Source of the DNA: Elioraea sp.
GTDB lineage: Bacteria; Pseudomonadota; Alphaproteobacteria; Acetobacterales; Acetobacteraceae
DNA length: 64,000 nt
NCBI RefSeq assembly: GCF_022842375.1
Contig: NZ_JALHPR010000010.1
Coordinates: 1 to 64,000 of the forward strand
Direction: 5' to 3'
Shown: positions 35,330-44,565 of the stretch, piece after piece
How positions within the stretch are numbered: position 1 is the stretch's first letter
Layout of the letters: the number at the start of each line of letters is the position of its first letter
Program-made: the position numbers and the translations under genes
Notes under the pieces: model-generated
What the model saw: only the letters and a program-made list of their open reading frames with translations
What the model was told of the DNA's origin: nothing
The model's database searches: none

Positions 35330-36438
35330 CAACCGTCCTCGAGATGCAGCAGCATCGCGACCGCCAATGCGAGGCCGACACCCGCCGGCGTCCAGGCCGC
35401 GAGCGTGACCGGGATGGCGCCCGACCCGCCGAATTCGCCGACGACCTTGGTCAGGATGAACAGCGCCACGCCGGCCGCGACCCCCGCGGCAATGGTCAGC
35501 CCGACGCCGCCGCGGCGCGAGGGCCGCATCGAGAACCCTGCCGCGACCAGCACCATCACGCCGGCCAGCAGCGGCAGCGCGAGCAGTGCCTGGAACCGCA
35601 ATCGGTGCTTGAGCGAGGAGAAGCCGGCCTGTTCCAGGACGGCAATGAACCGCGGCAGCGCCCAGAAGCTCAGCGTATCGGGCGGGGCGAGACTTTCCTG
35701 CAGCCGCGCGACCGTCAGGTCGGTCGGGATCGCGAGATCGGCGATCGGCTCGCGCGGCCGCTCGACCGCGACGGAGGAGGCGTTGCGCAGCATCCACCGC
35801 CCCGGCTCCAGCGTCGCCCGCTCGGCCTCGATCCGGCCCTGGAACCTGTCATCGCCGGAGAGCCGGAATACCGACACGGAGGAGAGGCGAAGCTCTCCCC
35901 CCGCAAGCTCGACCCGCCCGCCGCGGAGGATCACCCAGCCGCCCTGAACCTCCGCATCGGGCTGGCGCACCCAGAGCCCGCCGCCGGCAAGCCCGAACGC
36001 CCCCGCCCCGCCGCGCAGCAATGCGGTGTCGAGCCGCTCGGCGCGCGCCAGCATGATCGCCGAGACGGGCGAGAGCGCCATTGTCGCGAACAGGCCGAGC
36101 CCGACGCCGAGCAGCACCGGCACGGCGAGGAACTGCCACGCCGACACGCCGGCCGCGCGCGCGACGATCAGCTCGGAGCTCCGCGTCAGCCGCCAGAAGG
36201 CGAGCAGCCCGCCGAGCAGGATGGCGAAGGGCAGGATCTCGATCGCGAGGAACGGCATCTTCAGCAGCGTGATGCCGGCCAGGTCGCCGAACCCGACCTC
36301 GGCACGGCCCGACGCGCGGCGCATCAGTTCGATCACGTCGAACAGCGCGACGATCGCCAGCAGCCCGCCGAGCACGGCCAGCGCCGAGGTGAAGAAGATG
36401 CGCCCGACATAGGCCGAGAGAACGCGGGTGATGCGCAT
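35329..36438 (-). CDS. lptG: LPS export ABC transporter permease LptG
   Basis: A 369-residue inner-membrane permease of the LptF/LptG family with three helices at each end and a periplasmic beta-jellyroll in the middle (about 130-270). LptF and LptG with LptB extract LPS from the inner membrane. It is the second of the lptF-lptG pair and couples to lptD by a one-base overlap. The LptB ATPase and LptC are not in this window. Confidence 0.94.
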   Translation of the reverse strand: MRITRVLSAYVGRIFFTSALAVLGGLLAIVALFDVIELMRRASGRAEVGFGDLAGITLLKMPFLAIEILPFAILLGGLLAFWRLTRSSELIVARAAGVSAWQFLAVPVLLGVGLGLFATMALSPVSAIMLARAERLDTALLRGGAGAFGLAGGGLWVRQPDAEVQGGWVILRGGRVELAGGELRLSSVSVFRLSGDDRFQGRIEAERATLEPGRWMLRNASSVAVERPREPIADLAIPTDLTVARLQESLAPPDTLSFWALPRFIAVLEQAGFSSLKHRLRFQALLALPLLAGVMVLVAAGFSMRPSRRGGVGLTIAAGVAAGVALFILTKVVGEFGGSGAIPVTLAAWTPAGVGLALAVAMLLHLEDG

Positions 36439-36461
36439 CGTGCTCAGGCCACCATCGCCGC

Positions 36462-37613
36462 TCAGGCCCCCGCCGTCGCGCCGCCCTGCACCGGCCCGCC
36501 ATCGATCGCGGCAGCACCAGGTGCGCGATGCGAAGGTGGGCGCAGCAGCAGCGCGGTCGCCGCGATGCCCGGCAGGATCGCGTGCGCCCAGATCAGCGGC
36601 AGCAGCGAAAGTCTGCTCGCCGCCATGCTGCCGATGGCAAGGCCGAGTGCAACGAGGGCAGCACCGACCGCGACGGCAGCGAGCACCCGCCCGGTCCTGC
36701 CCTGACGGCTGAACCCGCCACCAAGCAGGATCACGAGCCCGACGGCGGCGAGCGAGAGCGTGAACAGCGGCCCCGACAGGCGCTGGTGCCCCTCGACGGT
36801 GAAGCGCGCCCTGTCACGGTCGCTCACCCGCTCCGCCGGGTCGGGGCTCAGCAGTTCGAACACGCCGCGCTCGCGTGCATCGCGATAGCGCACCTCGTCA
36901 CGCTCCGCCGGTGCGGCGAGGGTCAGCGTGTTCTCGGCGAAGGTGAGGATGCGGAGCCGGCCCGTGCGCTCGTCAAGCTCCTGGCGCGTGCCGTTCTCGA
37001 GCGTCACCTGCGGCAGGTCGCCGGCCAGCACGAGGCGGCCCCGCTCCGCCAGGATGGTCGCCGGCGCTCCGGCATCGCGCGCGTCATGCACCATGATGCC
37101 GTGGAACGTGCCTGCCTTGTCGCGGGTGCGCACATACACCGTGAGGCCATCGCCGAGCGTGTTGAACACGCCCTCCTGGATCAGCACCGCGGCCATGCGG
37201 TTGCGGATCTCGAACTGGTATTCGCGGAACGCGCGGTAGCTCTCGGGCACCACCCAGAGGTTCATCGTCCAGCCAACCAGCGCGGCGGCGCCGGCAAGTG
37301 CGAGCGCGGGCTTGGCGAGAGCGATCTGGCTCATGCCGGCAGCGCGCATCACCACGATCTCGCGGTCGCTCTCAAGGCGCGAGTAGACGGCGAGGATGAC
37401 GATGAAGGTCGCGATCGGCAGGATGATCGCGACGAAGTTCGGCAGCATGAACAGCGTCAGCTCGAAGAACACCAGCAGCGACAGGCCGCGGTTCAACACG
37501 AGCTCGATGAAGCGGAGCGACTGGGTGAGCCAGATCAGCATCGCGAGCCCGGCCGTGACGGCCAGCAGCGCAAGTGCCAGCTGCCGCAGCACGTAGAGGA
37601 AGAGGCGGCTCAT
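36462..37613 (-). CDS. lptF: LPS export ABC transporter permease LptF
   Basis: A 383-residue partner of LptG with the same three-helix, jellyroll, three-helix plan. Segments such as LPNFVAIILPIATFIVILAVYSRLESDREIVVMRAAG (in parts) are diagnostic of LptF. It lies 23 bases before lptG. The C-terminus ends in an Ala/Gly-rich cytoplasmic tail. The gene upstream is the unrelated FAD-linked oxidase, only 13 bases away on the same strand. Confidence 0.95.
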   Translation of the reverse strand: MSRLFLYVLRQLALALLAVTAGLAMLIWLTQSLRFIELVLNRGLSLLVFFELTLFMLPNFVAIILPIATFIVILAVYSRLESDREIVVMRAAGMSQIALAKPALALAGAAALVGWTMNLWVVPESYRAFREYQFEIRNRMAAVLIQEGVFNTLGDGLTVYVRTRDKAGTFHGIMVHDARDAGAPATILAERGRLVLAGDLPQVTLENGTRQELDERTGRLRILTFAENTLTLAAPAERDEVRYRDARERGVFELLSPDPAERVSDRDRARFTVEGHQRLSGPLFTLSLAAVGLVILLGGGFSRQGRTGRVLAAVAVGAALVALGLAIGSMAASRLSLLPLIWAHAILPGIAATALLLRPPSHRAPGAAAIDGGPVQGGATAGA

Positions 37614-37626
37614 CCGCTCGTGCGCA

Positions 37627-39102
37627 TCACGGCAGCGTCACGACCTTGCCCGGGTTCATCAGGTTCCCGGGATCGATCGTCCGCTTGATCGCGCGCATCA
37701 GGTCAAGCTCCGGCCCCTCCCGCCAGGCGGCGAGCGTCCTGGCCTTGAGGCGGCCGACGCCATGCTCGGCGCTGAAGCTGCCGCCCAAGCTGCGCACCAC
37801 GCCGTTCACCGCCGCCGCCACCTCGTCCCACCGCTTCAGGAAGGCCGCGCCATCGGCGCCCTCCGGCACCGAGAGGTTGAAGTGGATGTTGCCGTCCCCG
37901 ACATGGCCGAAGGCGCAGACGCGGATGCCCGGAATCAGCGCGCGGCACGCGGCGGAGGCATCGGCGATCAGCGCCGGCACGCGGCTGACGGGCACCGACA
38001 CGTCGTTCTTGATCGAGGCCCCCTCGCGCTTCTGCGCCTCGGAATGCTCCTCGCGCAGGCGCCACAGCGCGGCACGCTGCGCATCGCTTTCGGCGATCAC
38101 GGCATCGCGCACGAGGCCATCCGCCATCGCCGCCTCGAGAACCGCCTCGATGCCTTGTCGCAACGAGGCGTCGGGCCGCGGCGAGGACAGTTCGATCAGG
38201 CAGTAATGCTCGTGCGGGTCGGCCAGCGGGGCGGCGCTGCCGGGGATGTGGCGGTACACGAGCTCGAGCCCGAAGCGCATCATGTACTCGAAGGCGGTGA
38301 GCGAGGCGCCGTCATGCCGCTGGAACCGGTTCAGCAGCGCGAGTGCCGCATCGACGCTCTCGACCGCGACAAAGGCGACCTGCGTGTCGCGCTGGCGCGG
38401 GTACAGTTTCAGCACGGCCTTGGTGATGATGCCGAGCGTGCCTTCGGCGCCGATGAACAGGTGGCGCAGGCAATAGCCGGTGTTGTCCTTGCGCAGCCGC
38501 CGCAGCATGTCGAGCACCTGGCCATCGGGCAGCACCACTTCGAGACCGAGCACCATGTCGCGTGCATTGCCGTAGCGGAGCGTGGTGTTGCCGCCAGCGT
38601 TGGTGCCGAGATTGCCGCCGATCTGCGCCGTGCCCTCCGCACCGAGCGAGAGCGGGAACAGGCACTCGACATCCGCCGCCGCCTTCTGCACGGCGGCGAG
38701 TACCGCGCCCGCCTCGACCGTCATCGTCATGTCGGCCGGGTCGACCTCGATGATGCGGTTCATGCGCGAGACCGAGATCACGACCTCGTCACCGGTCTCG
38801 TGCGGTACCGAGGCGCCGACCATCGAGGTGTTGCCCGCCTGCGGCACCATGCGCACGCCCGCCTCGGCGCAGAGGCGCACGGCTTCGGCGCATTCGGCCG
38901 TGGTGGCGGGGCGGAGGATGGCGGGCGAGCGGCCGGTCCAGAGCCCGCGCCACTCCATCAGGTAGCCACCCATCTCGGCCGGGTCGGTGATCATGCCCTT
39001 GTCGCCGAGCACGGCGCGGAGCCGTTCGGCAAGCGCGGGCGTGAATCCATGCTGCGCGGTGGCGGAAGCCTGGATCGTGGTGTCCGACATGGTGTCTGGC
39101 AT
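37627..39102 (-). CDS. FAD-linked 2-hydroxyacid dehydrogenase (D-2-hydroxyglutarate/D-lactate type)
   Basis: A 491-residue flavoenzyme with the PCMH FAD-binding domain (RMVPQAGNTSMVGASVP, GAEGTAQIGGNLGTNAGGNT in parts, GAEGTLGIITKAVLKL) and an oxidase C-terminal domain with GHVGDGNIHFN and SAEHGVGRLK. These motifs place it with D-2-hydroxyglutarate or D-lactate dehydrogenases; the exact substrate is not readable. ATG 39102 (PDTMSD) is preferred; an ATG at 39156 gives 18 extra residues. Linkage to lptF is close but probably not functional. Confidence 0.88.
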   Translation of the reverse strand: MPDTMSDTTIQASATAQHGFTPALAERLRAVLGDKGMITDPAEMGGYLMEWRGLWTGRSPAILRPATTAECAEAVRLCAEAGVRMVPQAGNTSMVGASVPHETGDEVVISVSRMNRIIEVDPADMTMTVEAGAVLAAVQKAAADVECLFPLSLGAEGTAQIGGNLGTNAGGNTTLRYGNARDMVLGLEVVLPDGQVLDMLRRLRKDNTGYCLRHLFIGAEGTLGIITKAVLKLYPRQRDTQVAFVAVESVDAALALLNRFQRHDGASLTAFEYMMRFGLELVYRHIPGSAAPLADPHEHYCLIELSSPRPDASLRQGIEAVLEAAMADGLVRDAVIAESDAQRAALWRLREEHSEAQKREGASIKNDVSVPVSRVPALIADASAACRALIPGIRVCAFGHVGDGNIHFNLSVPEGADGAAFLKRWDEVAAAVNGVVRSLGGSFSAEHGVGRLKARTLAAWREGPELDLMRAIKRTIDPGNLMNPGKVVTLP

Positions 39103-39205
39103 CGTGTCGCTCTCCTCGGCGAAGCGAGGCTTGCCCCCTTGGCCGGGGCGGGTCAACCGCTGGACAGCGTTCAGCGGGGCGCCGACGCCCGCTTCAACCG
39201 GTCCC

Positions 39206-40198
39206 TCAGCGCGGCGCGGCCGCGCGTTTCAACCTATCATTGATGGCCAAACCAAGGCCGCGCGCGGGAACCGCCATCGCCGCGATCCGCGAGAGCCCCC
39301 GCGCACGGCCCTCGGCGTCGAGGAAGCGCAGGCCCGCGAACAGGCGCGCGGCAGCCTCCGCGAGATCGCCCGCCTCGGACAGGTTGAACGTGAGCGGTGC
39401 GGGCGGTGCTGCCGCGGTCGCGGTCGCGGGGCCGAAGGCAAGAAGCGCCTCATCCTCCCCCGCCTCGGTCGCATCGAGGCGCACGGGCAGCACGGGGGCG
39501 TAGTGCGACAGCAGGAGCCCGGGCGAGCGCAGCGTGCGCGCGCCCTCCGCCGTCGCCTGGTCCATCGGCTGAGCGATGGGGCCAAGGATCGCCTCGATCG
39601 CCTCGACCGTCGCCCCTCCCGGCCGCAGCAGCACCGGCACGCGGCCCGTGAGGTCAAGCACGCTCGATTCGACGCCGACCTCGGCCGGCCCGGCATCGAG
39701 GATCGCGTCGATCCGGCCCGCGAGGCCGTCGGCGACATGCGCGGCCGTCGTCGGGCTCACCTCGCCGCTGCGGTTGGCCGAGGGCGCTGCGATCGGCACG
39801 CCCGCAGCGCCGATCAGCGCCCGCGCGACGGGGTGGGCCGGCACGCGCAGCGCCAGCGTGTCGAGCCCGGCGCGGGCGAGCAGCGCGATCGGGCAGTGCG
39901 GCCGGCATGGCAGAACGAGGGTGAGCGGCCCTGGCCACAGCGCCGCGGCGAGGCGTTCGGCCCGCGCATCGGGCAGGCAGAGGCGGAACGCCGCCGCGGC
40001 ATCGGTGGTGTGGACGATCAGGGGGTTGAAATGCGGCCTGCCCTTGGCTGCGAAGATCGCCGCGACCGCTGCCTCGTTCGTCGCATCGGCACCGAGGCCG
40101 TAGACAGTTTCCGTCGGGAAGGCGACCAGCTTTCCTGCGGCAAGCAGGGCGGCGGCGGCCGCCACGCCGGCCTCGTCGGCGGCGAGACGCTCGGTCAC
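39206..40198 (-). CDS. tsaC: Threonylcarbamoyl-AMP synthase, Sua5/YwlC type
   Basis: It makes threonylcarbamoyl-AMP for the t6A modification of tRNAs that read ANN codons. The 330-residue protein has a YrdC domain (PTETVYGLGADA, KGRPHFNPLIVH, SANRSGEVSPTTA) and the C-terminal Sua5 domain with LLLSHYAPVLP, so it is the longer Sua5 form and not the short TsaC. The GTG start overlaps the cysQ stop by 4 bases (GTGA); the frame upstream is antisense-like. Confidence 0.93.
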   Translation of the reverse strand: MTERLAADEAGVAAAAALLAAGKLVAFPTETVYGLGADATNEAAVAAIFAAKGRPHFNPLIVHTTDAAAAFRLCLPDARAERLAAALWPGPLTLVLPCRPHCPIALLARAGLDTLALRVPAHPVARALIGAAGVPIAAPSANRSGEVSPTTAAHVADGLAGRIDAILDAGPAEVGVESSVLDLTGRVPVLLRPGGATVEAIEAILGPIAQPMDQATAEGARTLRSPGLLLSHYAPVLPVRLDATEAGEDEALLAFGPATATAAAPPAPLTFNLSEAGDLAEAAARLFAGLRFLDAEGRARGLSRIAAMAVPARGLGLAINDRLKRAAAPR

Positions 40199-40980
40199 AC
40201 GCGGCCCCTGCACAGGAAGTCGGGGTTCACCCAGCCTGGCTTGCCATAGCTGAGCGGCGCGCCGGCATCGTCCCTCACGCTGCCGCCGGCTGCCTCCACC
40301 ACGGCCTGCGGGGCGGCGGTGTCCCACTCCATCGTCGTGCCGAAGCGGGGGTAGAGATCGGCCGCCCCCTCGGCGACGCGGCAGAACTTCACGGCTGACC
40401 CGAGATTGGCGAGCCGCGCGATGCGATGCGCGCCGAGGAAAGCAGCGATTCGCGGGTCACCGGCATAGTGGCGCGAGGCGAGCACGACGGCGCCATCCTC
40501 CGGCACGCGGCGGGCGGTGATGCCTCGCCGTCCCGCGCCATCCTCCTTCCACGCGCCGAGGCCGATCGCCCCGCCGAACAGCTCGCCGCTCGCCGGGATC
40601 GCGACGGCGCCGAGCACCGCGCGACCATCGCGCACCAGGCCGACATTCACCGTGAACTCAGGCCTGCCGGCAGCGAACTCGCGCGTGCCGTCGAGCGGAT
40701 CGACGAGCCAGAACAGCGGCGATGGCGCGCAGATGCGCCCCGACGCCACCTCCTCCTCCGCCACCACGGGGATGTCGGGGGTCGCTGCCCTGAGGCCGGC
40801 GGTGATCAGCGCCTCGGCGGCACGGTCGGCCTCCGTCACGGGCGAGTCGTCGTGTTTCGTTTCGACGGCGCAGCCGCGCGCGCGGATCGCCATGATCGCG
40901 GCGGCAGCCTCGCGCGCGAGGCCGGCTGCGAGATCGAGCAGGGCAGCGGCATCGAGGCGAGAAGCGTGATCGGCGTGCAT
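40195..40980 (-). CDS. cysQ: 3'(2'),5'-bisphosphate nucleotidase CysQ-like
   Basis: A 261-residue inositol-monophosphatase-fold enzyme. Metal-binding motifs are EEEVASG, DPLDGTREF and EWDTAAPQAV. The DGTREF and WDTAAP forms match CysQ, which removes 3'-phosphoadenosine 5'-phosphate produced in sulfate assimilation. It starts 125 bases from the divergent pepA gene and is followed by tsaC with overlapping stop and start. Confidence 0.9.
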   Translation of the reverse strand: MHADHASRLDAAALLDLAAGLAREAAAAIMAIRARGCAVETKHDDSPVTEADRAAEALITAGLRAATPDIPVVAEEEVASGRICAPSPLFWLVDPLDGTREFAAGRPEFTVNVGLVRDGRAVLGAVAIPASGELFGGAIGLGAWKEDGAGRRGITARRVPEDGAVVLASRHYAGDPRIAAFLGAHRIARLANLGSAVKFCRVAEGAADLYPRFGTTMEWDTAAPQAVVEAAGGSVRDDAGAPLSYGKPGWVNPDFLCRGRV

Positions 40981-41009
40981 CCTCGTGCTCTACCCCCCCG
41001 CGGGGCTGA

Positions 41010-41038
41010 TGGCAAAGCCGCCGCCCCGCCGCTACAGT
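41010..41038 (+). promoter_or_regulatory. Candidate promoter of pepA
   Basis: TGGCAA (41010-41015) and TACAGT (41033-41038) are 17 bases apart in the 125-base gap between cysQ and pepA. The matches to consensus are moderate (about three and four of six). Confidence 0.3.
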
Positions 41039-41105
41039 CGGGGCATTCCGGCTTGCCTCCCGGCACGGCCCGCCACCAGGCCCAAGCAGCAACAAGGTCC
41101 CCCCG

Positions 41106-42638
41106 ATGCCAGAGATCACTTTCGCCAAGCCCTCCGTGCCGAAAGCAGGCGCGCTCGCCGTCCTCGTTCCCGAGGATGGGATGGACGCAGCCCTTGCAGG
41201 GCTCGATGCGGCAACGGAGGGTGCCGTCTCGCGCGGAGCCGCGGCGGCGAGCTTCAAGGGTCGCAAGGGGCAGAGCTGCGTCATCCTCGCCCCCGCAGGC
41301 ACGGGGCTCTCGCGCGTCGTTCTCGTTGGCCTCGGCAAGGCCGCCGATGTCACGCGCCACGGCGTCGAGGAAGCGGGCGGCACGGCGGCGGCGGCACTGG
41401 CCAACGATGCTGCCGCCGCGCTCGACGCGCGCGGCGCCTGCGTCCCGCCCATCGGCACGCACGGGGCCGTCGATGCAGCACTTGGCGCGACGCTCCGCAG
41501 CTACCGGTTCGACAAGTACCGCACCAAGGAGAAGGCCGAGGACAAGCCCAAGCTCGCCAAGCTCGTGGTGATGACGGACGACGCCGCCGCGGCGAAGGCG
41601 GCGTGGCCCGCCGCCAAGGCCGTGGCCGACGGCGTGTTCCTCGCCCGCGACCTCGTCAGCGAGCCGCCGAACGTGCTGACGCCGGCAGAGATGGCCGATC
41701 GCTGCGTCGCGCTCAAATCGCTCGGCCTCCAGGTCGAGGTGTTCGGGCCGAAGGAGATGAAGAAGCTCGGCTTCGGCGCGCTGCTCGGCGTCGCCATGGG
41801 CTCGGCGAACGAGCCGCGCATGGTGGTGATGCAGTGGAACGGCGGCAGCAGCGGGGGGGGCCGCACGGCGAAGGCGCGGAAAGGGGCGAAGACGGCGACG
41901 AAGCCGCTCGCCTTCATCGGCAAGGGTGTCACGTTCGACACCGGCGGCATCTCGATCAAGCCGGCCGGCGGCATGGAGGACATGAAGTGGGACATGGCCG
42001 GCGCTGGCACCGTCATCGGCCTCATGGCCGCGCTGGCGGGGCGGAAGGCGAAGGTCGATGCGATCGGCCTCGTCGGCCTGGTCGAGAACATGCCGTCGGG
42101 CACAGCCCAGCGGCCCGGTGACGTTGTCACGACCGCTTCGGGCCAGACGGTGGAGGTGCTGAATACCGACGCCGAGGGTCGCCTCGTGCTGGCCGATGTC
42201 ATGTGGTACTGCAAGCAGCGCTTCGACCCCGCCTTCATGATCGACCTCGCAACGCTCACGGGTGCGATCATCGTCGCCCTCGGCCACGAGCATGCGGGCC
42301 TGTTCGCGAACGACGATGCGCTGGCGCAGACGCTGATCGCATCGGGCAAGGCAACGGGCGAAACGGTCTGGCGCATGCCGCTCGGCGATGCCTACGACAA
42401 GTTGCTGAAATCCGACATCGCCGACATGAAGAACATCGGCGGGCGGCCCGGCGGGTCAATCACGGCCGCGCAGTTCATCCAGCGCTTCGTCGATGGCTGC
42501 CCCTGGGCGCATCTCGACATCGCCGGCACCGCCTGGCACGGCAAGGACAAGCCGACCATCCCGAAGGGAGCGACCGCGTTCGGCGTGCGGCTGCTCGACA
42601 CGCTGGTGGCCGAGCATCACGAGCCCGCAAAGGGCTGA
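41106..42638 (+). CDS. pepA: Leucyl aminopeptidase (M17), first copy
   Basis: A 510-residue cytoplasmic metallo-aminopeptidase. The M17 metal and catalytic residues are in GKGVTFDTGGISIKP, a DMAGAG segment and NTDAEGRLVLAD. A small low-complexity insert (GGSSGGGRTAKARKGAK) sits just before the catalytic domain, near residues 245-262. A second M17 gene follows 31 bases after its stop in the same direction. In other genomes PepA can also bind DNA; nothing here tests that. Confidence 0.95.
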   Translation: MPEITFAKPSVPKAGALAVLVPEDGMDAALAGLDAATEGAVSRGAAAASFKGRKGQSCVILAPAGTGLSRVVLVGLGKAADVTRHGVEEAGGTAAAALANDAAAALDARGACVPPIGTHGAVDAALGATLRSYRFDKYRTKEKAEDKPKLAKLVVMTDDAAAAKAAWPAAKAVADGVFLARDLVSEPPNVLTPAEMADRCVALKSLGLQVEVFGPKEMKKLGFGALLGVAMGSANEPRMVVMQWNGGSSGGGRTAKARKGAKTATKPLAFIGKGVTFDTGGISIKPAGGMEDMKWDMAGAGTVIGLMAALAGRKAKVDAIGLVGLVENMPSGTAQRPGDVVTTASGQTVEVLNTDAEGRLVLADVMWYCKQRFDPAFMIDLATLTGAIIVALGHEHAGLFANDDALAQTLIASGKATGETVWRMPLGDAYDKLLKSDIADMKNIGGRPGGSITAAQFIQRFVDGCPWAHLDIAGTAWHGKDKPTIPKGATAFGVRLLDTLVAEHHEPAKG

Positions 42639-42669
42639 CACCACGGTGGCGGGAGCGCGCGAGGCTCGG

Positions 42670-44085
42670 ATGATCACCGTTCGCTTCCGCAGGCGCATGC
42701 CCGAGAAGGGCGCGCGCGCCGTTCTCGCGGGCGCCGAGGCAGGCCCGGGCTTCGGCATCGCCGGCTTCATGGGCAAGGCAGGCGAGGCGCTCGCCCAGCA
42801 CGATGGTGCCGGGCGGCGTTTCATCCTTGCCGGGCTCGGCGACACGGCGACGGCACGCTCTGTGCGCGAGGCAGCGGGGCTTGCCACCTCCCACGCGCTG
42901 GCCGAGGACCGGCTCGCGATCGACGCCCGCGCGCTGCCCGCGGCGCTTGCGGCGGAAGCTGCCGTGGGGGCCGCGCTGCGGGCCTGGCGGTTTTCCCGCG
43001 CGCCTGAGCCAAAGGGGGATGACGAGGCGCCGATGCGGCTTGCGCGCGTCGACATCGTCGTTGCCGACAAGCGCCAGGCCGGTGCCGTATGGGACATGCT
43101 GCGCCCCGGCGTCGAGGGTGCGCTGTTTGCCCGCGAGCTGGTGACCGAGCCCGGGAATGTTCTCACCCCGCATCGTTTTGCCGCGCGGCTGCGTGAGCTC
43201 GAGGCGCATGGCCTTGCCGTCGAGGTGATGGGGCGTCGGGCGCTGCGCGAGGCAGGCTTCGGCGCAATGCTCGGCGTCGCGCAAGGCTCGGCGGAACCGC
43301 CGGCGGTGGTGGTGCTGCGCTGGAAGGGCAAGTTCGAGGCCCCACCGGTCGCCTTCGTCGGCAAGGGCATCACCTTCGACACGGGCGGCATCAGCATCAA
43401 GCCGGCAGCGGGCATGTGGGACATGCGGGCCGACATGGCCGGCGCTGCTGCCTGTGCGGGGGCGATGCTCGCCCTCGCGCTGCGTCGCTCGCCCTGCCCG
43501 GCCGTTGCGGTGCTCGGGCTTGCCGAGAACGCGATCGGCGCCGAGGCGCAACGGCCTTCGGATGTCGTGCGGGCTGTCGACGGCACGACGATCGAGGTGA
43601 TCGACACCGACGCCGAGGGTCGCCTCGTGCTGGCTGATTGCCTGGCGTGGACGGCGAAACGTTTCAAGCCGCGCGCGATGATCGACCTCGCGACGCTGAC
43701 GGGCTCCATCGTCACTGCCCTCGGCCATCACCGTGCCGGCCTGTTCGCGACCGATGCCGCACTCGCCGCGCAGGCCGCGGCGGCAGGAGAGGCGGTGGAC
43801 GAGCCACTCTGGCCGATGCCACTCGACGAGGGCTACGAGGAGGCGATCCGGAGCGACATCGCCGACCTGCGCAACTGCTCGCCTGAGCGGATGCAGCCCG
43901 ATGCCTGCCACGCCGCTGCGTTCCTGAAACATTTCGCTGGCGACGTGAAATGGGCGCATCTCGACATCGCCGGCGTCGAGGCGCGGGAGGAGGACGAGGC
44001 ACTTGGCCCGCGCGGGGCGACCGGGTTCGGCGCCAGGCTGCTCGACCGCCTCGTCTCGCTCCGCTTCGAGACGCCGGACGACTGA
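42670..44085 (+). CDS. Leucyl aminopeptidase (M17), second tandem copy
   Basis: A 471-residue M17 peptidase, clearly related to the preceding PepA: GKGITFDTGGISIKP, MRADMAGAA, DTDAEGRLVLAD, MIDLATLTGSIVTALGHHRAGLFA (in parts). The catalytic residues are kept, so it should be active. The N-terminal domain is diverged and shorter. ATG 42670 is chosen; a GTG at 42646 is also in frame. Two M17 enzymes in tandem suggest an old duplication with different peptide preference. holC follows after 30 bases. Confidence 0.92.
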   Translation: MITVRFRRRMPEKGARAVLAGAEAGPGFGIAGFMGKAGEALAQHDGAGRRFILAGLGDTATARSVREAAGLATSHALAEDRLAIDARALPAALAAEAAVGAALRAWRFSRAPEPKGDDEAPMRLARVDIVVADKRQAGAVWDMLRPGVEGALFARELVTEPGNVLTPHRFAARLRELEAHGLAVEVMGRRALREAGFGAMLGVAQGSAEPPAVVVLRWKGKFEAPPVAFVGKGITFDTGGISIKPAAGMWDMRADMAGAAACAGAMLALALRRSPCPAVAVLGLAENAIGAEAQRPSDVVRAVDGTTIEVIDTDAEGRLVLADCLAWTAKRFKPRAMIDLATLTGSIVTALGHHRAGLFATDAALAAQAAAAGEAVDEPLWPMPLDEGYEEAIRSDIADLRNCSPERMQPDACHAAAFLKHFAGDVKWAHLDIAGVEAREEDEALGPRGATGFGARLLDRLVSLRFETPDD

Positions 44086-44115
44086 AGGCATGCCCGAGCG
44101 CGGAGCGCGGAGCTG

Positions 44116-44565
44116 ATGCCCGAGCGGGGTTTCTATCACCTGACGCGAACGCCGATGGAGACGGCGCTGCCGAAGCTGCTCGGGCGCGTGCTTGCGGCCA
44201 AGGCGCGCGCCGTCGTGCGCATCGGCGCGCCGGAACGTGTCGAGCCGCTCTCCACCGCGCTGTGGCTCTCGAGCGAGCCTGACTGGCTGCCGCATGGTCA
44301 TGCGGGAACCGGGAACGCCGACCGCCAGCCCATCTGGCTCACCACCGCCGCCGAGAACCCGAACGCGGCGACGCACCTCTTCCTCGTCGATGGCGCCGAG
44401 GCGGGCGAGGTGGAGGGCTTCGCGCGCGTGTTCGACCTGTTCGACGGCGGCGACGAGACGGCCGTTGCCGCGGCGCGCCGCCGCTGGGCCACAGCGAAGG
44501 CAGCGGGCGACACGCTCACCTACTGGCAGCAGACCGATCGCGGCTGGGAGAAAAAGGCCGGGTGA
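44116..44565 (+). CDS. holC: DNA polymerase III chi subunit HolC
   Basis: A 149-residue protein of the HolC family: FYHLTRTPMETALPKLLGRVLAAKARAVV and LWLSSEPDWLPHGH in parts. Chi links the clamp loader to single-strand DNA-binding protein. The pepA-holC neighbourhood is conserved in many proteobacteria. An 11-base string ATGCCCGAGCG occurs at 44090 and again at the true start 44116, in different frames; only the second leads into the conserved sequence. Its stop abuts the convergent DUF3891 stop (TGATCA). Confidence 0.93.
   Translation: MPERGFYHLTRTPMETALPKLLGRVLAAKARAVVRIGAPERVEPLSTALWLSSEPDWLPHGHAGTGNADRQPIWLTTAAENPNAATHLFLVDGAEAGEVEGFARVFDLFDGGDETAVAAARRRWATAKAAGDTLTYWQQTDRGWEKKAG

Noticed and set aside
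35330-35797. 156-codon N-terminal extension of lptD.
   Set aside because: It lies within lptG in another frame and removes the signal peptide from the N-terminus.
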